A stretch of DNA of 64,000 nt from Paragordius varius. Its lineage: Eukaryota; Nematomorpha. The stretch's first letter is position 1, and each line of letters begins with the position of its first letter. The notes below the pieces were generated by a model, which was not told where the DNA came from, did no database searches, and worked only from the letters and a program-made list of their open reading frames with translations. A program made the translations under genes and the position numbers. Where the stretch lies: the NCBI GenBank assembly GCA_964247055.1, contig OZ176057.1:1240001-1304000 (forward strand), given 5' to 3'. Positions 1-13,093 of the stretch are shown here, piece after piece.

Positions 1-905
1 GAAAAGTTTCTTTATCCAACTTTACTGAGGATGGTTATCGATATCATCCTAAGCCGCTTTATTTTCCTCCAACAAACCAATGTAATGGCGGTGCAGAGAG
101 ACCACATTCTCCTGACTGTCCATGCCTGCCATGAGAGTGCAGACTACTGCAGGGCCCGGGTCATTGAGGCAGGAAGCGAATCATAGAAAAAGTTCCCTTT
201 ATGTCGTTGCGTTTCAAACGATCCGCGTTGGCTTTGATCCATGCTCTGCGGCGACTCGTTAACACTTATTCCGTATATGAGTAAATTATTTAGTCCCCCC
301 AAATAACTAATCCTCGAGAAGCATGCGTTTGCCTGTTTTTGGAAGTGAGTTAACCAAGCACAGTGGCCCATTCGGATTGACCTATCAAGGGGCGCGGAGG
401 AATCCATGTTACTTGTAGCTCAGCGCAGATCAACAGATGATCTCTGTCTACGTCGTTGTAGATCAAACACATTCTTAACCATCGACAGGTCTTCCCTCCG
501 TATATAGACGAATTTGGGAAGGGCACATATTTCTTGCGATTCTTGTGCACGGACCATGTTGGCCCGGAAGAAAAGTGGTGCTAATCAGTAGATGTTGGTC
601 ATCACAAAAAGATGCAAGAAGTTTACCAGCCTTGGTCAAAGCAGTAAGAATGTGTCTCCCAATAGACCACGAAAATATGTTTCTTCCCAAGGTGCAGTTC
701 ACCAAATATTAGGAGGCGATTTCATGCCGGGACCAAATCTAGAATGGATCCTAAATCGTTCAAAATCAGCATACTCCGAGACATCATGTGGGCCGTAGGC
801 ACTAATAAGCGTATGTTTAGTATTAATTTTTATTTGGAGCTCGGCAAATCTATGAGAATGCGGCACAAAATTAATAACTCGTCCACCTTACCAAGAACCC
901 AACTC
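1..905 (-). mobile_element. LINE endonuclease-region remnant
   Basis: This block is much richer in GC than the rest of the window, and the change at about 905 is abrupt. Minus-strand translation of about 475-800 gives pieces resembling the apurinic endonuclease of non-LTR elements: a stretch with SAYGPHDVSEYADF near 800-740, then IGRHILTALTKAGKLLASFC followed by LLISTTFLP (about 650-550), the usual order of the GRHG and NG..L..FC blocks. Further down, a segment with TEIIC aligns loosely with the SDH-containing end of the domain. Several frame changes and stops lie between these pieces, so it is a decayed copy. It runs off the window edge. The assignment rests on motif order read by eye, and the clade is uncertain. 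Confidence 0.5.
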
Positions 906-1261
906 TTCCTTTGCTGCTAAAGAGAGTGAACGACCAATTTTTTGACGACCATCGAAGGTGCAGCGAGTTTCTTAAAGGCAAAGAATTGAAGGGGGTTATT
1001 TGAGCAAATCATTCTTACCTTCGCCAATTTTGTTTTGAATGCCAGGAATATTCCAAGAACCAAACTTGAGGAGATATGGGTAGATATATGAATACAGTAG
1101 TGAATAATAATAAAATTAAATAGATCGATGATGTTGGAATATAGTTGATTTTCATACTTTTTATTATGCAAACGGTTTAAAAACGCTTTAAGATATAACA
1201 CTTTTTCTAAATTTGATTATGCTAAACACAGAATTTTTTTTATATGAACATTAATTAATCA

Positions 1262-1765
1262 ATATATTTTCACCATTTTGTCCTAGTTTACATATTGGGG
1301 TAGTTTTATGTCTCACAGCCCAATGTTAATAAACTACAGTTTTGAAATTATCGAACACTGTTCTCATGTATTAAGTTAAAAAGTTTATATTTTTAACAGT
1401 TTTGTCTCTTCTAAAGTCTAAAAACAGTTCCAAAACTGATTGAAACGAACAGCTGATATTAAAATCAAAATATATCAAGTTTTTCTAATAATATGTAGGC
1501 AGAAAACTTTTTAAAACTTTTACATTTTCTAACCATAATAAACAATTATTTGCCTGTTGCATTAGCGATTAAAAAAAACATAGATAAAGATGGCGGCAAA
1601 AAGTTTGAGATGAGGGTTTTTTACAATTTTACATTTTAAAAAAATATTTTATAATGCGCCTTGAAGATTCAAGAGATCTATAATTCGGCTTGATACATCA
1701 AGTTCTTTTGAATCAAATTTTAAATCGCTCTGGCATATACCCCGGTAATGGAGTGTTTAAAACTC
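1262..1765 (+). repeat. Family D interspersed element (about 500 bp)
   Basis: Non-coding element that recurs in both orientations at 1998-2450, 20430-20900, 29424-29922, 36590-37130 and 43550-44060. Its ends carry an inverted motif close to TTTTGGGGTAGTTTTATA, and the interior holds shared landmarks such as AACAGCTGATATTAAAATCA and GATGGCGGCAAAAAGTTTGA. No ORF is present, so it is probably a non-autonomous DNA transposon. Confidence 0.6.
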
Positions 1766-1997
1766 AGCCAAATTAAAAGCAAACGAATTACTAAATTTTG
1801 AGGTAATGGAAATGTTTAATATCTTCTCGTTTTATAGAAAGAGTGTTTATTTAATATACTAAAGCGTAATCCGTTATCATGCTTCAAATTAATGTAAACC
1901 TCGCCCAAAATTTTGCTATAATATAATTTCGGAAAAATATTTTGATGTCAAAGTTTATCATGTTTTAAATTTATTATACGGCATTTACACTTTTACT

Positions 1998-2450
1998 AAC
2001 ACTTTATGACCTGAGTAGTTTTATACCCAAGGCTAATTAAAAGTTAAATAATTTTTATTGGGCAAATAAAATTATATTTTCTTCACCTTTTCGCATGATA
2101 TAATTTTACCTGGGAATATAAAAAAAATTTCTATCTCAAACTATTTAGCCGTCATTTTTTTCTTTTAGTTTTTTATATCGCAATGCAACAGGAAAAACGT
2201 AATTGTTAAAAAATATAAATATATGCTTTAAAATGCTATTTGGCTACATTTTGAGCAAATACTTGCTGTTTATTGATTTTAAACAGCGGTCCGTTTCAAA
2301 TGTTCCGGAGCTATCCAAATTTTGGACTAGAAGTTATAAAACTGTTAAAATATATGCTTTTTTATCTAATAGAGGAAAAATGTTCAATAATTAAGTTTTT
2401 TCCTTTACTACTATAAGTAGAAGTAAAATATCCCCAAAATGTAGCAATAT
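1998..2450 (-). repeat. Family D element, inverted copy
   Basis: Diverged reverse-orientation copy, starting near GAGTAGTTTTATACCCAAGG and ending near AAATATCCCCAAAATG. It keeps the CTATCTCAAACTATTTAGCC and GGAGCTATCCAAATTTTGGA landmarks. The short ORF at 2203-2394 lies wholly inside it and is not a gene. 2451-2792 then holds nothing recognisable except AT-rich sequence before the first FLYWCH gene exon. Confidence 0.5.
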
Positions 2451-2792
2451 AAAAATATAATGAAGTGTTAAAATGCCCATTTCAAACGGGCTCGAAGTTT
2501 TGAGACTTTGGGAGTTTATTGTTTCCCTTTTTAGTTGTGGATCATAATAATTAATAATATTTATTAATCAATTAGTTCATCAAAAAAATTGAAGTGCGCA
2601 TTTTTTACCATTTTCTGATATGGAGCAGTAGCAATCTTATTGAAATATTACCGTTTTTTTGCGTTTATTATAAAAGCATCCTATTTGATAGGTGCGACTT
2701 TTGGAGGCCAAGTTTAATAATCTAATAAAAATATTGTTTTGCCTCCTCTATATATTTTAACATATTACTAATTTCGACATTCACTATCAAGT

Positions 2793-5700
2793 ATGTTCGA
2801 TCACGGCTTGAATAATAATATGAATCCTAATGCAAAAAACTCAACTCCCATTAATCTAAACAATAAATTAGTTATTAATGGCCAGATCATTAAAAATCAA
2901 GAATTCGAATCCCTTTATCAAGTGGAAGCCTATTATTATTCCTGTATAACGCAGCTTAATACTATGTTACTTTCTTCGATGCATCAAATTTTGAAGGAAA
3001 ACCCTTCAGCAGATTTAAGTCCCAATCTAATGGATTACTTTAGGTATCATAACCAACTAAAACTGGATTTAAACATTAAATTTGTGCCCATTTTTGAGGA
3101 TATGATGTATACATCAAACAATTTTACCCAACACATGGCCAATAATGATGCTAAATTGAATGCATCCCTTCCTTTCTCAGCCAATCCATTTAATTCTGTA
3201 GGGGGAATTAATAAATCATCAGCCAATAACACAAACTCTCACGGTTTTTTGAACACCACTCCAGCTACCATTAAAATGGATCCGTCCGTTAATGATCAAC
3301 TCCTAGAAAACATTTGTGAACAATTACTTACCACTTCAGCAGCCAACTATTATTCATCTTCTGGACAACATAATTCCAGATCAACCCATCACCACCAAAA
3401 TGGATCATTTGGAAATTCTTTGAATAATATCGGTTTTGGAACGATTGAAACTAACAATAGTATGTTGGGAGGCCATACAGGTTCACATAATAACTGTAAT
3501 GTTAATATGTTGAGTAACTCTGCATTGATTGGATTATCATCAACAACTCTTCATGCAAATTCTTCGACGATTGATTCAAAACTTCAAATTCAAGCCTTGA
3601 CTAACATTGGAAAACGACTTGCACAAGAATCGGCCGCTAAAAACGGTAATTTTATTTTTTCTTAAAAAAATTATTTTTATCAGTAAGGAAAGTGAATTTG
3701 ATTTGTCCACAATCATATATGGTTGAATCGTGAAATAAATAAAGATTAGTTCTGTTAAATTAATATTTTCTTATAAAATTTGTCCTGAAATGATATAGTT
3801 GATTTTCCGAAATATGTTTCCATATAGAATCTTTTAAATGGAATTATTTGCCGTTCATAAATAATCGTCTGTCGTACGTAATTTATTTTAAAATGGCCGT
3901 AAATGTCATTTGTTACATATTATGTTGAAATTTGTTGCGTGATAAAATATATTTTTCCCGTTTTAAAGATTTTAGTTAATCTCTATAACTAATTGTCATC
4001 AAATAAAATTTTTTGATTTGATTATGTATATATTTTAATGGTAAAAAATTGAAAAGCGATATATATATTTGTTTTAATTGATTAAGTGATACTCTTAGAT
4101 TCGGCGGTTTCCAACGCAAATATCTTTGCGGACTCCATGATTTGCTGCTAAAAATCCCGCAAAGTGCATTCGAAAAATATATTGAACCCTAAACATAATA
4201 AAAATTGTAATTAAATTCAACTGTTAACTATTTTAACGATTTAATGTGCAAATCGAAAAGAATTATTTAGAAAATTTGTCAGTGAAATAATAATTTTTTT
4301 AATTTATGAGCATACATATATTGGGGAATTTTTTCATTTTTTCGCGGGCCGCTCATAATAACTCGGAGAGCGGCATATTGGATATCCCTGCATCCTGCTG
4401 TTATCTTCATTTAACTCTACGATTATTTCGGGGGTATTTCAAGTTTCTAAGTAAAGATGTGTGAAAAAATTTAAGAAGTCTACAAGTAGTTAAATATGAA
4501 AATAGGCGGTTAGGACTGTTTTTTTCTCGTATAATATTCATTTTTCTTTAACAAGTTGTGAATGAGAATTAATTTTTTTTCGCTTATAGAATCTCACAAA
4601 TCTAAGGGCGGCAAACCACTTAAATCAACAACGAGCTCCAAAAATAATTCTAGCAATAATCATATGAAAAACAATAACACTTCTTCTTTAAATCGCCAAT
4701 CAAACCAAAATATGAATCATGTTGGCACTGAACAATTTAACCACAAACGTGGTGGAAATCTTTACTCATACATAAAAACTGTGGACCAAAGCTACGATCT
4801 AAAGCGTCATAATAATTTGAGGTTTTAACTTAGTTTTTTACTTTTTTTCCATAATAAATAAAATTACCATCTCATTGAGTAAATTCAAATTTACATCTCT
4901 ATTCCCTTAAAACGATACATTTTTATAAATAAGGTTATCTTCGGGTTTAAAAAATATCAGTCCTTTAATTGTGCCCTAATAATCATAGTATTCTGCTTTT
5001 ATAAATTTTAAACTTTTGAATTTGTTTAATTTTTAGATATCATGCATCACATCGTTCAAAAACTATGGAAGGTGAAAAAGTGTATTATTGCTGCACTTAT
5101 ATCCGAGGGGCTAGGTGCCCTGCGCGCCTACTAGTTCTCTATGAACCCAATAACGGTATTCTTTAATTTATTTTACCAATATCCTTTTAAAAGATTTTAA
5201 ATTTTCCGAGTTTTAATTATATGCTCTAACTAATTCATGACTTATAACCAAATCTTATAACATGTCAGTAGCCATCAATAAGATTTTTCGTTTTATATAA
5301 TTTATATTTTCTAAATTGTGAAAGTGTTCAATTATAAAAATGCATCGAATAATTATAAAAACTCCTAATAGGAAACATAGATACAACGAATTAATTCTCT
5401 TTTAGCCATTTAAAATACCGATTAAAAGGCCATTATAAATATGTCTCTTTACTTTATATATTTCATTTTTATAAAATTGTAAATTTTGGTTATGTTTGTT
5501 AAAAATGGTTTCCTGCATTTTACATATTTTTATTATCAACAACAAAAACGATAGTGTGTATACATAGTTTCTATATTTATTTTTATTATGTTATGTATTT
5601 TTGAAAAAAGAGCAATTTTTTATACAAAAATATGTATATCAGTGTAACGATTATTAAATATACGGTATAAAAATATGTTTTTCCATGATAATAATTATAA

Positions 5701-7758
5701 AAAAAATCAAAGGTAGTATTGTTAATCATGGCAAAAAAAGGTTTAATTTTAACCATTTGTTGTTTGTTTCTATACCCTACTGTTATTTTCTTAAGTATAT
5801 ATGCGCACAGTGTAGCTTTTATTCTTGCGCACACATCGATTTTATACATGCGCACACTAATTTTGAACATGCGCACAAATAATTTTATACATGCGCACAA
5901 ATACTATTTTTTAATTTTTATTAGCTATATTTATGCTATTTTATATAGTTATGTATGTATGAGGTTTTGTGAATATAGAGATAGATAGATATTATTGTTT
6001 TTTGTTATATATATATATATATATATAAATTTCGGATAATTATTAAGCGTCTACGATGTTGTAAGGATATTAAGTTAAAAATTTGAAAAGGTTGACTTTA
6101 TTGGCCTTTACAAATGGCTGTAAGTCATACTATTTATTAATCTGGATTGAAAAAACGTTAGAGTAATAAGACCTATTATTAACCATTTCAGTATTCTAAT
6201 TGGATGAATGTGAATTTCAATTAATATATGTTTGTCATCATATATGAAATTTATTATTAATTATATATTTAATTGAACACTCTATTTTTTCCACAAACTT
6301 TCGAATATACACCTTATGCTCATTTATATTAGCCAATTCACATTTATTTTGACCAATTGGTAATACAGTAGCGTATGGGTTAAAACAACAACCGGCTGAA
6401 ATTAAACAATTGTTTCCTATTCCTTACAGCATTAAATTTGTTTATAAGTATACATTGCTAGAAAGTTATTTATTATTGCCAAATAGTAAATGAAACAAAG
6501 GGCAGTATTATGGCTTATAGTTATTTTTTAAACTTTTTACTATTATTATTAGCCAATATTGTATTTACTATTTGGCAATAATAATTAATAACTTTCTAGC
6601 AATGCATACTTTCTCATACTGTAAATAAAAATGAAAAATATTCTCATACATGCTAGCGAGCAGACGTGTAAATAAAACATACTCTTTTGGCCAATTAAAA
6701 TACCAAAATGGCTAATTTATCGTTACTTGTACAAGTGTTCACTAAATCATTTTGTTTGGTTTTTATTTTTCAAACCGTAGTTTGGACCAAAATATATGAT
6801 ATTAATTTTTAATAATTATTAAACTGATAATTGATTGAAAGTTTTTCATTCTTTCTGAAAACTTACAACAATATATTTTTATTAGCAAAAAATTTACCTA
6901 TTATAACCTGCTAAAAAATAATATTTTTTTGTGGAAGCTTCGAATTAAAATTCCTAAGTTTGACCAAAATAGACAATATTTTTTTATATCCTGAAAAAAT
7001 ATACTTTTTTTCGTTCGTAATTGCACTTCATGTTTCCGGATTATTCACATAAGAACTCTGAGATATTTTATAGTAATCCAATTTTTAATAAGCGTGATTA
7101 TTAAAAAATTATAGAGTGATTTTTAAGATTTTGTATTTCAAAAATCGAACCATCCGGAAAAACATTTATAATTAACTTAAAACTATGCGTAAAAGTCCGA
7201 GTATATTCCATTATTGTTGGACATTATGGTTTTTTATGTTTGCACCCCAATAAATTTACAGTAAAACTAGAAATATTTTTTTTAAAAAAAAATAATAATT
7301 TAATTTCAATTGTTATATAATCAGGTATTATAATAATTTACAGCACTTTGTAACTTAAAATTTGTATGTTATAGTTAGTTGTGGTTTAACTTTAAGCTAC
7401 AATATTGGCCTTTTAGTTTATATATATATATATATTCATATATAGCAATATCTCAAATTCAGCCTTGACTTTCTATTAACCCTTTAGTTTAAATTCATCC
7501 TCGAGCATCCTTTACATTAAATTAAATTGTGTGTAAATATATAACTGATCCCTAATATGAATTATTTATTTATGGCATATGTTATAATTTCCTGTATCAT
7601 GCTATAATTTTAAAAGAAATTACTTGGTTTAAACTATAAAATTATCTAGCTAATATTTCATATGCTAAAAAACACAAAATTTATTCGATAATGAATTTCA
7701 AATTGTTCAAGGATGATTTCGAATTGTTCAAGGGTGATTTCGAATTGTTCAAGGGTAA

Positions 7759-7812
<54 letters not shown>

Positions 7813-9347
7813 CATTTCAGGTAAAATCAAATTGTTCGAGAATGATTCACCACACGATCATACGCTGAGGAAATCATCTGGTCTGCACCCCGATATCAAG
7901 GCTCAAATTGATGCACTAGTTGCCCAACAGGGCGGGGCATTCAATGCCCAGGCCATATACAGAGCTTTAGTTGTCACGGGACAACCCAAACCTCGATACC
8001 TACAAATCTTGACTTACCTCCATAACAATCATAAGAAAAAAGTGTTTATATTGCAAATCGTTTTTTTGTTCATAAAACAGTTTTAATTAACCTTTATGTT
8101 CGATAAAAAGAATTACAAAAATGAAAAGTTTATTTTACAACGGTTGTTTTTTTTTTCAACAACATTTTGTCATAAAACAGTTGTTATAACAATAATGGAA
8201 GATGGTATAAACTATTTTTTAATCGGTATGGTTTAAATCGGAAAAATCATAATGTTTGCTTTTACAGTAAAAACTTAAATTATACGGATAAAACGTGAAA
8301 ATATAAAGACAAATATTTTTTTTGAAAAGATAACCATATTTGTTTAATCTTGATTTTTTTATATATAATTCATTGTTTCAAACTCTAAAGTGTAAAATAG
8401 AGATGTATATTGGTAACCCAATCAATTTATGTTTCGATCTATTGAAAGATTATAATAGGATAAATTAAGGTTTAAAAAAGTATGGTTGTCTTTAGAAAAA
8501 AAATTATCTTTATATTTTTATTTTCCGTATAATTTCAATATTTACTGTATTTTCAGCGGTTTTGACAATTTTTCAAAATTTCGTCATGAAACAAGTTTTC
8601 TATTAACTATAAATTTTTTTCGATTGGTATGAGTCTAATCCGAAAAAAATTATGAGATATCTACTATTCTTAACTTACCCTCATAAAAAGAAAACTCTAT
8701 TTTACAACAGTTTTTTGCATTAACTATAGGATATCATGTTATACATTAATTTATTTTCGATTGGTATGGGATTACAATACGAAAAAGCTTTTTTTAAAGT
8801 TGTTATCTCTTAAAACCATTAAAGAACTATGGAAAATTATGTTATAAACTTTTTAAGTCATTTCGATATTGATATGGTTTTAAACCCAATAAAAGATCAG
8901 ATCCATTTGCTTTTTATCATTCAACGGGTTTTTGTCAATTTTTTTACACAGTAATAATTACATAATAATAATTACCTTAAAATTTAAATATATTATATAT
9001 ATATATTTTTGCTCAATATTTTATATTTATGGATTTTAGTGTTAAATGGACATCCAGCCTCTCAGGTTCCCCTTAATTTGGCTTATGAAGAAAACTTGCA
9101 TGGTAAAAATCATGAAAATTCTACACCATATTCCACAAATGCCAACAATAATTCCAATCCAAATCAACATAATTTAAGTAGTAACAATAGTTTCCACAAT
9201 AATAATAATATATCTTTGTTGGAGAATACATTTAATTCTGTACTCTTTGGTTCTAAAAATATTTCAAATCGCATAGTATCAAATGAGTTGAACCAATCAC
9301 AATCTAATCATACCTCTGATCAAACTAACTCTATCTTAAATTTATGA
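2793..9347 (+). CDS. FLYWCH-type zinc-finger DNA-binding protein (5 exons)
   Basis: Exons 2793-3645, 4590-4821, 5037-5155, 7821-8041 and 9066-9347 join in phase to 568 residues. One FLYWCH finger spans about residues 332-416 and is split over exons 2-4. It has F334, an RGGNLY block at 338-343, YYCCTYIRGARC at 378-389 and the closing HDH at 413-415. C380 or C381, C389, H413 and H415 fit the C2H2 zinc ligands. The roughly 60 residues after the finger (GLHPDIKAQID..) look folded. The rest is Asn/Ser/His-rich and probably disordered. FLYWCH proteins bind DNA in the nucleus, and nematode PEB-1 and FLH factors are the nearest relatives known to me. The first ATG of exon 1 is taken as start, and upstream exons cannot be excluded. 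The last junction was placed at CTCAG before 9066 because the earlier AG at 9040 breaks phase. Introns carry MITEs and a (TA)n tract. Confidence 0.85.
5802..5899 (+). repeat. Five phased TGCGCACA boxes
   Basis: TGCGCACA begins at 5802, 5826, 5849, 5870 and 5892 (spacing 24, 23, 21, 22), mostly preceded by CA or A, in intron 3 of the FLYWCH gene. These are the only GC-rich words in a long AT-rich stretch. The short ORFs crossing here are by-products of the repeat. Confidence 0.7.
6444..6622. mobile_element. Family C palindromic MITE
   Basis: Near-perfect inverted arms: ATTGCTAGAAAGTTATT after 6450 and AATAACTTTCTAGCAAT near 6590-6605, with TTGCCAAATAG and CTATTTGGCAA further in. The element lies in intron 3 of the FLYWCH gene. 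A second copy is in H3.3 intron 1 (30131-30328). It is non-coding. Between 5900 and 6440, and from 6625 to 7690, nothing else is recognisable. Confidence 0.75.
7694..7810 (+). repeat. Family A-type 21-bp units followed by (TA)n
   Basis: Three or so imperfect 21-bp units of the GAATTGTTCAAGGGT type (7694-7765) run straight into about 22 TA dinucleotides (7767-7810), directly upstream of the exon 4 acceptor at 7820. The ORF reading through them (FELFKG repeats and Ile-Tyr runs) is not considered coding before 7821. Confidence 0.7.
8264..8549. mobile_element. Family B palindromic MITE
   Basis: It begins ACAGTAAAAACTTAAATTAT, with AAAACGTGAAAATATAAAGA just inside, and ends with the inverse, TTTCAATATTTACTGTA. 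It lies in intron 4 of the FLYWCH gene. Related copies are at 19682, 52083-52563 and 61953-62300. It is non-coding. Confidence 0.65.
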
Positions 9348-10639
9348 CTATATATTTGATATTTTTTGACGACAAATTCATTTTTTTTTAAATTATAATA
9401 TTAATTATATTTTAAAATATCTTTAGATAATTATTTCTGTCAATTTTTATGTATTTATGCGAATTTATTTGTAATAGATTTACCCCAATCGTATGTTTTT
9501 ATGCATAGTTAGTTATAAACTATTTTATTATTTTAATGATTGTATACTTGAATTAAAATACTTTGATTGATTAGGTGCTTTGATAATTTACGAGTTTTTT
9601 CATACATTTGATGTCATATATTTCTAAAATTAGGACTCTTGGTTTAAATATATTAATTAAAGTGTGTGTGTTATACTGAGAAGAAATTCATAATTTATTA
9701 AACAAATTTTTATTTGAAAATTTCAAAAAAAAAATTCAACATCACGAATTTAATATTTTTTCCTTGACCAATAATTGATAAAAGCAAACTCGCCGCCTTA
9801 ATACATTTATTTCAAGAATAATTTAAACTAGTTTATCTTTATTGGCTTAAGGTCCGTAGTTGTCACCATTTAAAGAATAACATAATGAATGGGTCATATA
9901 CCCTATTTAAACGATATTATATTTGATTTATGATTTCTATTTTTACTTTTAAATTTTTAAACACACATAATATTTTTACTCAATAGTTTCAAATATGTAG
10001 ATTGCTATATAATGTTTTAACCTTATAAGCATATCATAATTATACTTTTGATTGATTTTTTTCCCATAGAAAAATTGCGAAATTATTAGCTTAAATTGTG
10101 CTAATATATTCTGGTGTAACGTGAGTGCTTTCCTAAAAAATAATTTTACTTTTATATTCAAATATAAATATATTGAGGATAATTCATAAAGTAATTTGTT
10201 GTAAACACTTTAAAATATATGTTAAATTAAAGATAAATATGTACGAGAAAGGACATATTGTAAAGATGTAATCAATGAAATTACCGCAGCTATACATAAA
10301 TCATGTAATTACTGATATATCACCGAGGCAACTTTTAAACAAAATAAAAAATACCACACATATCAAAAAAATTTACAATATTTAATTTTATAAATTACTG
10401 TAAATATCACTCTATCTATATAATATGATGTCAAACATTTCTATCACCTCAACATATTAAAATGTGTTTTTCGCGAAAAATCTAGTGAAATCACAATAAT
10501 TATTGATCAATAATATCCTTTTAGAAATGTTCAGGATGAATTTAGAATGATTCTTCTAATACTTTGTGTTTTTGCCGTTATGAATCAGGATAGTAGCATA
10601 TGAAATGTAAAATTTTTTGGAATGAATCATTTAGTATTT
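9348..10639. other. Intergenic, no recognised feature
   Basis: AT-rich sequence downstream of the FLYWCH gene. The only long ORF (9976-10161, minus) has biased, low-complexity composition and no recognisable similarity. It presumably includes the 3' UTR of the FLYWCH gene. Confidence 0.4.
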
Positions 10640-12123
10640 ATCAATATTTTATTTTGTGATCCATAAATGTGGATTATTTTAAAACATTTAATAGTTATGA
10701 TCTCATAGGATTTTCAAAACGGTGCTCCATAGAATTTTCAAAACTGTGCATTCATACTAAGATATTGTTTACTAATGAGGCCCCAAATTGACGGTCAATG
10801 AAACCGCTATACTATAATTTTTACCTTATGGGTATTATTTAAAGCGTTTATTGAACTGTTATGGCTTCTTAAGTTTTTCAAAAGTTAGCTCCAAAACCAC
10901 GCCATTTTCGTATGGCGTCTCAGTTTTAAAACGGTAGAACCCCATATGTTTCCTGAAATTTGGCTCCAAAGGCGTTCTGTATCGATATGGTGGCGCAGTT
11001 GTAAACGGGTAGCTCCTTACTCAGAGGCCAATATAAAAAAGACGTTCGATAATTTTGCCTTTATAGGGGAATACCTGGAATCATCATTCATTCCATATGT
11101 TCTCAATAGTTTTTGGAAGAATTGCCTCAAAACTAAATAATAGGTTAATAATAGCGACATTTTTTAGGGCGTAAGGGGCCTAATTAACGGCTAATATTTA
11201 AAAACCCGACTTAAATTTTTGCCTTTTTACGGGTAATATTTCAGGCCCTTATTAAACTTATATGGTCTGATAAATTTTGTGAAACTCCTAAACAACGCAA
11301 TTTCGATATGGTTGCGCAGTTTTACTCCCTAACCAGAGGCTGATAGATAAAAGTCCTTGATTAAAATTTTTGCCTTTTTTCGGAGAATACGTGGAATCAT
11401 GATTGATTCTATATACATATGTTTTTGGATAAATTGCATTAACTGATACTTTATGGTGACGCATATTTTAGGGCGGGAAAGACCTAATTAACGGCTAATT
11501 TAAACCGCACAACCTGAGTTTTTGCCTTATTACGGGTAATATTTTCAGCACATATTGACTCATTGGCCTGCTAGGTTTTATATAACTTAACCCCAAAGGC
11601 ACGCTATTTCTATATAACGGGGCAGTTTTTAGCGGGTATCTCGTCACCCAGAAGATATAAAAAATGCACGACTAAATTTTTGCCTTTTAACAGCGAATGT
11701 CTGGAATCCTCATTCAATTTATACAGCATACATTGGGTGAATAGATTCAAAAAATTATTTTGTCGACATGGTTTTATAAAAAAAATGGCATTTTACGGGG
11801 GGAGCGGGTAAGAAGAGTGCCTAAATTAAAAAACGAGCCGACTATGTTGGGCGCAATCGAAAAAACGTAAAAAAAATATATTTGAAATCGAATGGACCAA
11901 CATGTTTTCCGGAAATCGTCTCAATGACACGATTTTTGTGGACGTGTTTTTTTCAAAAAAAACCCTCTTCACGGGGTGGGCCCGAACTGGGGGCCTAATT
12001 ATAAAAAGAAATTGTCGCAATCATTAATTTTTATATCTTTTTGACATTAGGGTTGAAATGGGTTTACAAATTTTCCGGAAACAGATCCCAAAGCCAGCAT
12101 TTTCCAATTTTATAAATATATAG
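10640..12123 (+). repeat. Family F element with internal 300-bp tandem repeats
   Basis: Shares long blocks with 34421-36207 and 39262-39842, including GTGGATTATTT..AACATTTAATAG at the left, GAGCCGACTATGTT.GGCGCAATCG in the middle, and the 3' end AAAGCCAGCATTTTCCA followed by TATAAATATATAGAT. Inside, a block beginning TTTTTGCC.TT.TACGGGTAATATT recurs at about 10820, 11216 and 11518, the last two 302 bp apart. No coding capacity is seen. The family is unassigned. Confidence 0.6.
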
Positions 12124-12587
12124 ATGTGTGTGCAAATTTTTGTTATGGATTACTTATTATTACAAAAGTGTATATAACTTTCTCGAATCTTTCGTAAGGG
12201 CTAAAACCAAACATGATAATCCTAATACATTTTCAGATCAAAATATATATCATAGGCTTATTTTTTTATACACCCCGATTTTGTACTGTTATTTCCTTAA
12301 CGACGTTATAATTATGATAAGAAATGTTTTATAAAATTTAACTAGTGGGCCCAGTTTTTTCAATTGATATAATAAAACTACTGAAGAAGACTAATTTATA
12401 CTTCTATAGTCAAATATATATAAGCTAAATCTAAATAAAATTTAGATTTTTTAAAAAGATATTCAACAACTTCAATGCCATTTTGATTAATTTTTGATTC
12501 TAACGCTATTCGTTAAATTTTTTTTAAATATTTATTTAAAATTGATGTAAACATAAACAAGTGGTTTATCTTGCTTTTTTCTCTATT

Positions 12588-12880
12588 AACACCGATTCGA
12601 ATTGGGGTATCTAAGTACCCCAGAGTATATTTAATGTTTTTAAAAATACACTGAAAGAAACGGTCTAATTAAAATTTATGCTTTTATCCTAATATAATTA
12701 TATGAACCGAAATATCCATATATAATTTAGTTTTAAAAAAAATTATATTTAACTAATGCGACGCCATTTTTATACGGGTTTTAAATAGGTATTATTAAGT
12801 TTTTTTGAATAAATATTTTTATATATTTTGGTTGATCAATGTTATATAATTGCAAATATTAATGGTTGAATTTAAGGCAT
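12588..12880 (+). repeat. Family E element, partial
   Basis: Starts ACCGATTCGAATTGGGGTAT and carries ACTGAAAGAAACGGTC, both shared with 34497-35045 and 44180-44668, but the right terminal repeat is missing. From 12125 to 12587 nothing is recognisable. Confidence 0.5.
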
Positions 12881-13093
12881 GCTGCCACTAGATAATCGAC
12901 AAAATTATTGTATCCTATTAACATTTTCTTTTATTCAATAATTTATTGAAAATAAATAGATATAACTTTTTACATATAAATAATAAATATCTTTGATTAA
13001 ATTCTAATATGTTTAGCATACCTTCACTTTTCTCCTGCGATGTACCCGGCACTTTCAAATTATTAGCCAAAAATATATTCAGATTATGAGATA

